A stretch of DNA of 46,322 nucleotides from Bacteroidales bacterium (GTDB taxonomy: Bacteria > Bacteroidota > Bacteroidia > Bacteroidales > UBA932): NCBI GenBank assembly GCA_024401925.1, contig JAKSKD010000013.1, positions 1-46,322 on the forward strand, in the 5' to 3' direction. Below the pieces are notes generated by a model. It saw only the letters and a program-made list of their open reading frames with translations. It had not been told where the DNA came from and ran no database searches. The number at the start of each line of letters is the position of its first letter. The stretch's first letter is position 1. Made by a program: the position numbers and the translations under genes. This document shows, one piece after another, positions 43,290 to 46,322 of this stretch.

Positions 43290-44312
43290 ATGGCAGATAT
43301 AATTCTTGGAATCGAATCATCGTGCGATGACACTTCCGCAGCCGTCATAAAGGACGGGTGGCTGCTTTCCAATGTCATAGCAAGTCAGGACGTCCATAAG
43401 GCTTATGGCGGCGTCGTCCCGGAACTTGCCTCGCGCGACCACGAAAGAAATATCGTACCGGTGGTAAGCGAAGCAATCTCCCGTGCGGGAATCCGCAAGG
43501 AAGATCTTACCGCCATTGCCTTCACACGCGGCCCCGGCCTTTTGGGATCTCTGCTTGTAGGCACTTCCTTCGCAAAGACCTTTGCTCTGTCTCTTGGCAT
43601 TCCGTTGGTGATGGTGAACCACCTGCAGGGCCACGTGCTTGCGAATTTCGTGAAGCAGGAAGGCTCCGAGAACCGTCAGCCTTCATTCCCATACCTTTGT
43701 CTGCTCGTATCCGGTGGTAATTCCCAGATTGTGAAAGTGAACAGTCCCCTGGATTTCGAAATTCTCGGACAGACCATAGATGATGCTGTAGGGGAGGCTT
43801 TCGACAAATGCTCCAAGATGATGGGACTCGGATATCCGGGAGGCCCTGTGATTGACAGGCTCGCAAAACAGGGAGACCCGTTGCGTTTCAAATTCGCCAA
43901 GCCTCATATCGAGGGCCTTGATTACAGTTTCAGTGGCATCAAGACATCCCTTCTTTATTTCGTGCGCGATGAGATGGCGAAAGACCCGGAGTTTATGGAA
44001 AAGAACAAGGAAGACATTTGTGCTTCATTCCAAAAGGCGCTGATAGATATTCTTCTCGACAAACTGGTGAAAGCCGCAAAACAGACCGGGATAAAGGACA
44101 TCACGATAGGCGGCGGCGTTTCTGCCAACAGTGGATTGCGTGGCAGGATAGTGGAGGAAGGGCAGAAAAGAGGATGGAACACGTTCCTCCCAGAATTCAA
44201 ATTCACCACCGACAACGCTGCAATGATAGCCATCGCCGGCTATTTCCATTATCAGGCAGGGGAACGTTGCCCTATGGATATTGCTCCGGTGTCCAGAATC
44301 GCTGATTTCTGA
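43290..44312 (+). CDS. tsaD: tRNA N6-adenosine threonylcarbamoyltransferase TsaD
   Basis: A 340-residue metal-binding ASKHA-fold protein that, with TsaB and TsaE, transfers the threonylcarbamoyl group to A37 of ANN-decoding tRNAs (t6A). Seen are IILGIESSCDDTSAAV at the N-terminus, VPELASRDHERNIVP, ITAIAFTRGPGLLGSL-type and VNHLQGHVLAN segments, YLCLLVSGGNSQIV, GEAFDKCSKMMGLGYPGGP, and ITIGGGVSANSGLRG. The frame is open from 43188, but the ATG at 43290 gives the family's N-terminus and lies just downstream of a perfect -7 element. Its stop overlaps the next start as TGATG. Confidence 0.96.
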   Translation: MADIILGIESSCDDTSAAVIKDGWLLSNVIASQDVHKAYGGVVPELASRDHERNIVPVVSEAISRAGIRKEDLTAIAFTRGPGLLGSLLVGTSFAKTFALSLGIPLVMVNHLQGHVLANFVKQEGSENRQPSFPYLCLLVSGGNSQIVKVNSPLDFEILGQTIDDAVGEAFDKCSKMMGLGYPGGPVIDRLAKQGDPLRFKFAKPHIEGLDYSFSGIKTSLLYFVRDEMAKDPEFMEKNKEDICASFQKALIDILLDKLVKAAKQTGIKDITIGGGVSANSGLRGRIVEEGQKRGWNTFLPEFKFTTDNAAMIAIAGYFHYQAGERCPMDIAPVSRIADF

Positions 44313-45994
44313 TGAAGACAATTGAACTTGCCATACCTGTGGAAAAGGCTCTGTCCGTGAAGGGGGTGGAGTCTCTTGCATCACGTCAGAACAATGGGGC
44401 CGAATGTGTAGTGACCAAGAGGTCTCTTGATGCAAGGGGTGGCATAGTTTACAGGTACCAGATCGAGGTGTATGCTCCCGGCGAGCATCCCGAACCTTAC
44501 AAAGTCCCGGAGTACAGGGATGTCAGGGATTCAGAACCCGTAATTGTTGTCGGTGCCGGTCCGGCAGGAATGTTCGCGGCATTGAGATTACTTTCGCTTG
44601 GCCTGAAGCCGATAATCCTGGAAAGGGGAAAGGACGTCCACGCCCGCAAGACTGATATGGCAAAGCTCTCCCGTGAAGGCACTATCAATCCGGATTCCAA
44701 CTACTGCTATGGCGAAGGCGGGGCGGGAGCGTTTTCTGACGGTAAATTGTTCACCAGATCCTCAAAACGCGGCGATATACGGCTTGTGCTGCACCAGCTG
44801 GTGCGTTTCGGCGCTTCTCCTGATATCCTCATCGATGCTCATCCCCATATCGGTAGCGACAAACTGCCTCTCATTGTAGAAAACATTCGTAAATGCATCA
44901 TTGAACATGGTGGCGAATACCACTTCAACTCCCGTGTCGTCGATATTTCAGGGGCAGACGTCGGACGCTGTCCGCAAAACGTCGGCTGCGCCGACCCCAC
45001 CATTCGCTCCGCTTATGGTCCCCCCTCTTATGTCGCCGAGGGTGGCACAGTTTTGCCGGACAAGTCCGACGTCTGCCTTGACATAAAAAAACAGACAGCG
45101 TCCGGAACCTGCAACCTGAAATATAAAATTTTGACGGATAAAGGCGAAACATACACCGCATCGAAGGTAATACTAGCGACCGGCCACTCCGCCCGCGACA
45201 TCTACGAACTGCTGGACAGGAAAGGCGTGACCCTCGAAGCCAAAGGCTTTGCTCTGGGCGTTCGCGTGGAACATCCGCAGGAGACAATCAATCGCGCAAG
45301 ATACCACGGAAGAACCTGGAAAGGGATGCCGGCGGCAGAATACTCCTTCGTAGAACAAGTGGACGGAAGAGGCGTTTTCTCCTTCTGTATGTGCCCTGGT
45401 GGCATATTGGTACCGTCATCGACAGAAGAGAACACCGTCGTTCTTAACGGAATGTCCAACTCTGCGCGAAATTCCAGATGGGCAAATGCAGGAGTCGTCG
45501 TGCAGATAGAACCTGAGGATGCTCCGGAGCAATATAAGTCCGACGGAGCATTCTCACTGCTGAATTATCAGAGGGACATTGAGCGGTCGATGACGCAGCA
45601 TACATCCCACCCTCTCGCCGCACCGGCACAGAGAATGATAGACTTCTGCAAAGGAAGAATATCCTCTGATTTGCCCGAAAGCTCATATTTCCCGGGAACC
45701 GTCCCGGCTCCTCTCCATATGATGCTCCCTCAAGGAGTCTCAAACCGTCTGAAAAAAGCTTTCACTTTGGTGGACAAGAAGATACACGGCTATTACAGCA
45801 ACGAAGCCCTCCTGCTTGGCGTGGAGTCCAGAACATCTTCCCCGGTGCGTATCCCGCGCAATCAGGACACACTCCAGACCGCATCAATGCCGGGACTCTA
45901 TCCGTGTGGAGAAGGCGCAGGCTACTCCGGAGGAATAGTCTCAAGCGCAATAGACGGAATCCGTTGCGCAGATGCTGCGGCTGAAAAAATCTAG
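44312..45994 (+). CDS. FAD-dependent oxidoreductase (COG2509) carrying an in-frame inserted palindromic element
   Basis: A 560-residue flavoprotein of the COG2509 group of uncharacterised FAD-dependent dehydrogenases. An N-terminal extension (1-70) precedes the dinucleotide-binding motif VIVVGAGPAGMFAALRLL (GAGPAG at 81-86), then ILERG, the YCYGEGGAGAFSDGKL segment, VILATGHSARDIY, and the C-terminal GLYPCGEGAGYSGGIVSSAIDGI. Residues about 214-256 interrupt a strand region (RVVDI then KKQTAS) and are rich in Cys, Pro and Gly; they are encoded exactly by an inverted-repeat element (44953-45077). Without it the protein would be about 517 residues, closer to what I expect for the family. The reaction is unknown. 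The start overlaps the tsaD stop (TGATG). Confidence 0.85.
   Translation: MKTIELAIPVEKALSVKGVESLASRQNNGAECVVTKRSLDARGGIVYRYQIEVYAPGEHPEPYKVPEYRDVRDSEPVIVVGAGPAGMFAALRLLSLGLKPIILERGKDVHARKTDMAKLSREGTINPDSNYCYGEGGAGAFSDGKLFTRSSKRGDIRLVLHQLVRFGASPDILIDAHPHIGSDKLPLIVENIRKCIIEHGGEYHFNSRVVDISGADVGRCPQNVGCADPTIRSAYGPPSYVAEGGTVLPDKSDVCLDIKKQTASGTCNLKYKILTDKGETYTASKVILATGHSARDIYELLDRKGVTLEAKGFALGVRVEHPQETINRARYHGRTWKGMPAAEYSFVEQVDGRGVFSFCMCPGGILVPSSTEENTVVLNGMSNSARNSRWANAGVVVQIEPEDAPEQYKSDGAFSLLNYQRDIERSMTQHTSHPLAAPAQRMIDFCKGRISSDLPESSYFPGTVPAPLHMMLPQGVSNRLKKAFTLVDKKIHGYYSNEALLLGVESRTSSPVRIPRNQDTLQTASMPGLYPCGEGAGYSGGIVSSAIDGIRCADAAAEKI
44953..45077. repeat. 125-bp palindromic element inserted within a coding sequence
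   Basis: Perfect 13-bp terminal inverted repeats (44953-44965 and 45065-45077) extend inward to about 28 bp with two small indels (44953-44980 and 45050-45077). Inside are further hairpins: CGGAC-GCT-GTCCG (44962-44974), GTCGGC-TGC-GCCGAC (44981-44995), ACCAT/ATGGT (44999-45003 with 45015-45019) and CCCTC/GAGGG (45023-45027 with 45038-45042). No transposase is encoded, as in a MITE-like or REP-like element. It adds no stop and keeps the host frame open, like the Rickettsia palindromic elements. No target-site duplication is clear, and I saw no second copy in the window. Confidence 0.7.
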
Positions 45995-46322
45995 ATTACT
46001 CCTGACCCTATCATCTCATCGTCCTCCGCATACCATACTGCGAACTGACCCGGTGTGATGCCTCTTTGAGGCTGGTCAAAACGAATGAAAAGCCCGTTCT
46101 CCCTCATTAGAAGCAGCGCATCCTGCAAGGGCTGGCGGTAACGGATGCGCACCTTGTATCTGCGGCATTCCCCGATTTCCATCCTGAGGTCAGTTCTGAT
46201 CCAGTGGATCTCTTCCGGAGAGATACGCAGACAACTGCGGAGCAGACCTTTATGGCTATGTCCCTCACCGACATAGATGATGTTTCTGGCGATGTCGGTA
46301 TGAATAACGAAGACAGAATCGC
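45991..46322 (-). CDS. mnmA: tRNA-specific 2-thiouridylase MnmA, C-terminal part (partial)
   Basis: The last 110 codons of a leftward gene whose start lies beyond the right edge; the first complete codon in the window is at 46320-46318. The segment IHTDIARNIIYVGEGHSHKGL, then EEIHWIRTDL, VRIRYRQPLQDA and the final FDQPQRGITPGQFAVWY...MIGSGVI is the characteristic C-terminal beta-barrel domain of MnmA. MnmA makes s2U34 in tRNA-Lys, -Glu and -Gln. The gene converges on the FAD oxidoreductase, and both stop codons share CTAG at 45991-45994. Confidence 0.93.
   Translation of the reverse strand, partial: DSVFVIHTDIARNIIYVGEGHSHKGLLRSCLRISPEEIHWIRTDLRMEIGECRRYKVRIRYRQPLQDALLLMRENGLFIRFDQPQRGITPGQFAVWYAEDDEMIGSGVI

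Noticed and set aside
1-46322. CRISPR array, tRNA, rRNA, transposase or prophage genes
   Set aside because: No spaced direct repeats, cloverleaf sequences or recombinase motifs were seen.

Overview
The window looks like chromosomal DNA of a Bacteroidales bacterium (phylum Bacteroidota). At least ten starts are preceded by the Bacteroidota primary-sigma -7 element TAnnTTTG, several with a TTG/TTTG box about 19 nt upstream, and Shine-Dalgarno sequences are inconspicuous. The gene content agrees: GH92, GH127 and GH54 glycosidases, S9 peptidase and esterase lipoproteins, TamB, YugP-type peptidase, ATP-type PEP carboxykinase, and tsaD divergent from tamB. I do not assign a genus. I see no tRNA, rRNA, CRISPR array, transposase or phage gene.

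Layout. (1) 1-2118 is the most accessory-looking part: a leftward promoter and a possible small structured RNA at the left edge, a DUF2975/HTH two-gene regulatory cassette with a candidate operator, a Vat/CatB-type acetyltransferase with its own promoter, and 444 bp of AT-rich DNA with repeats. (2) 2119-10957 is a leftward run: recG, S9 peptidase lipoprotein, DUF1653 protein, GH54 alpha-L-arabinofuranosidase, VKOR-DsbA fusion. (3) 11066-15078 holds a YugP-type membrane metallopeptidase, a secreted esterase and a GH127 beta-L-arabinofuranosidase. (4) 15086-24893 is a leftward four-gene run: an amidohydrolase/Ntn-hydrolase fusion, a type-B carboxylesterase lipoprotein, a small outer-membrane barrel, and a 1539-residue TamB protein that ends in an Omp85 (TamA/BamA) barrel. 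(5) 25142-31354: pckA (leftward), then recQ-like and GH92 mannosidase genes (rightward, overlapping). (6) 31389-43226 is a long, tightly overlapped leftward run: tamB, RsmI-like methylase, folB, mtaB, metallo-beta-lactamase-fold hydrolase, transglutaminase lipoprotein, O-antigen-ligase-like TPR protein and, behind its own promoter, a fimbrillin-like lipoprotein. (7) 43290-46322: tsaD, an FAD oxidoreductase interrupted in frame by a palindromic element, and the 3' part of mnmA on the other strand.

Themes. Three tRNA-modification genes lie close together (tsaD, mtaB, mnmA), and the TsaD product is the MtaB substrate. Arabinose-glycan breakdown is covered by GH54 (alpha) and GH127 (beta) enzymes plus esterases. 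Envelope biogenesis is covered by two TamB paralogues, one covalently joined to its barrel. The observations most worth following up are the TamB-Omp85 fusion, the 125-bp palindromic element carried as about 43 extra residues in the FAD oxidoreductase, the coupling of a disulfide-rich GH54 enzyme to a VKOR-DsbA oxidase, and the amidohydrolase/Ntn-hydrolase fusion. Several starts were moved from the longest possible ATG/TTG using overlaps, promoters and family length; this is stated in each entry.
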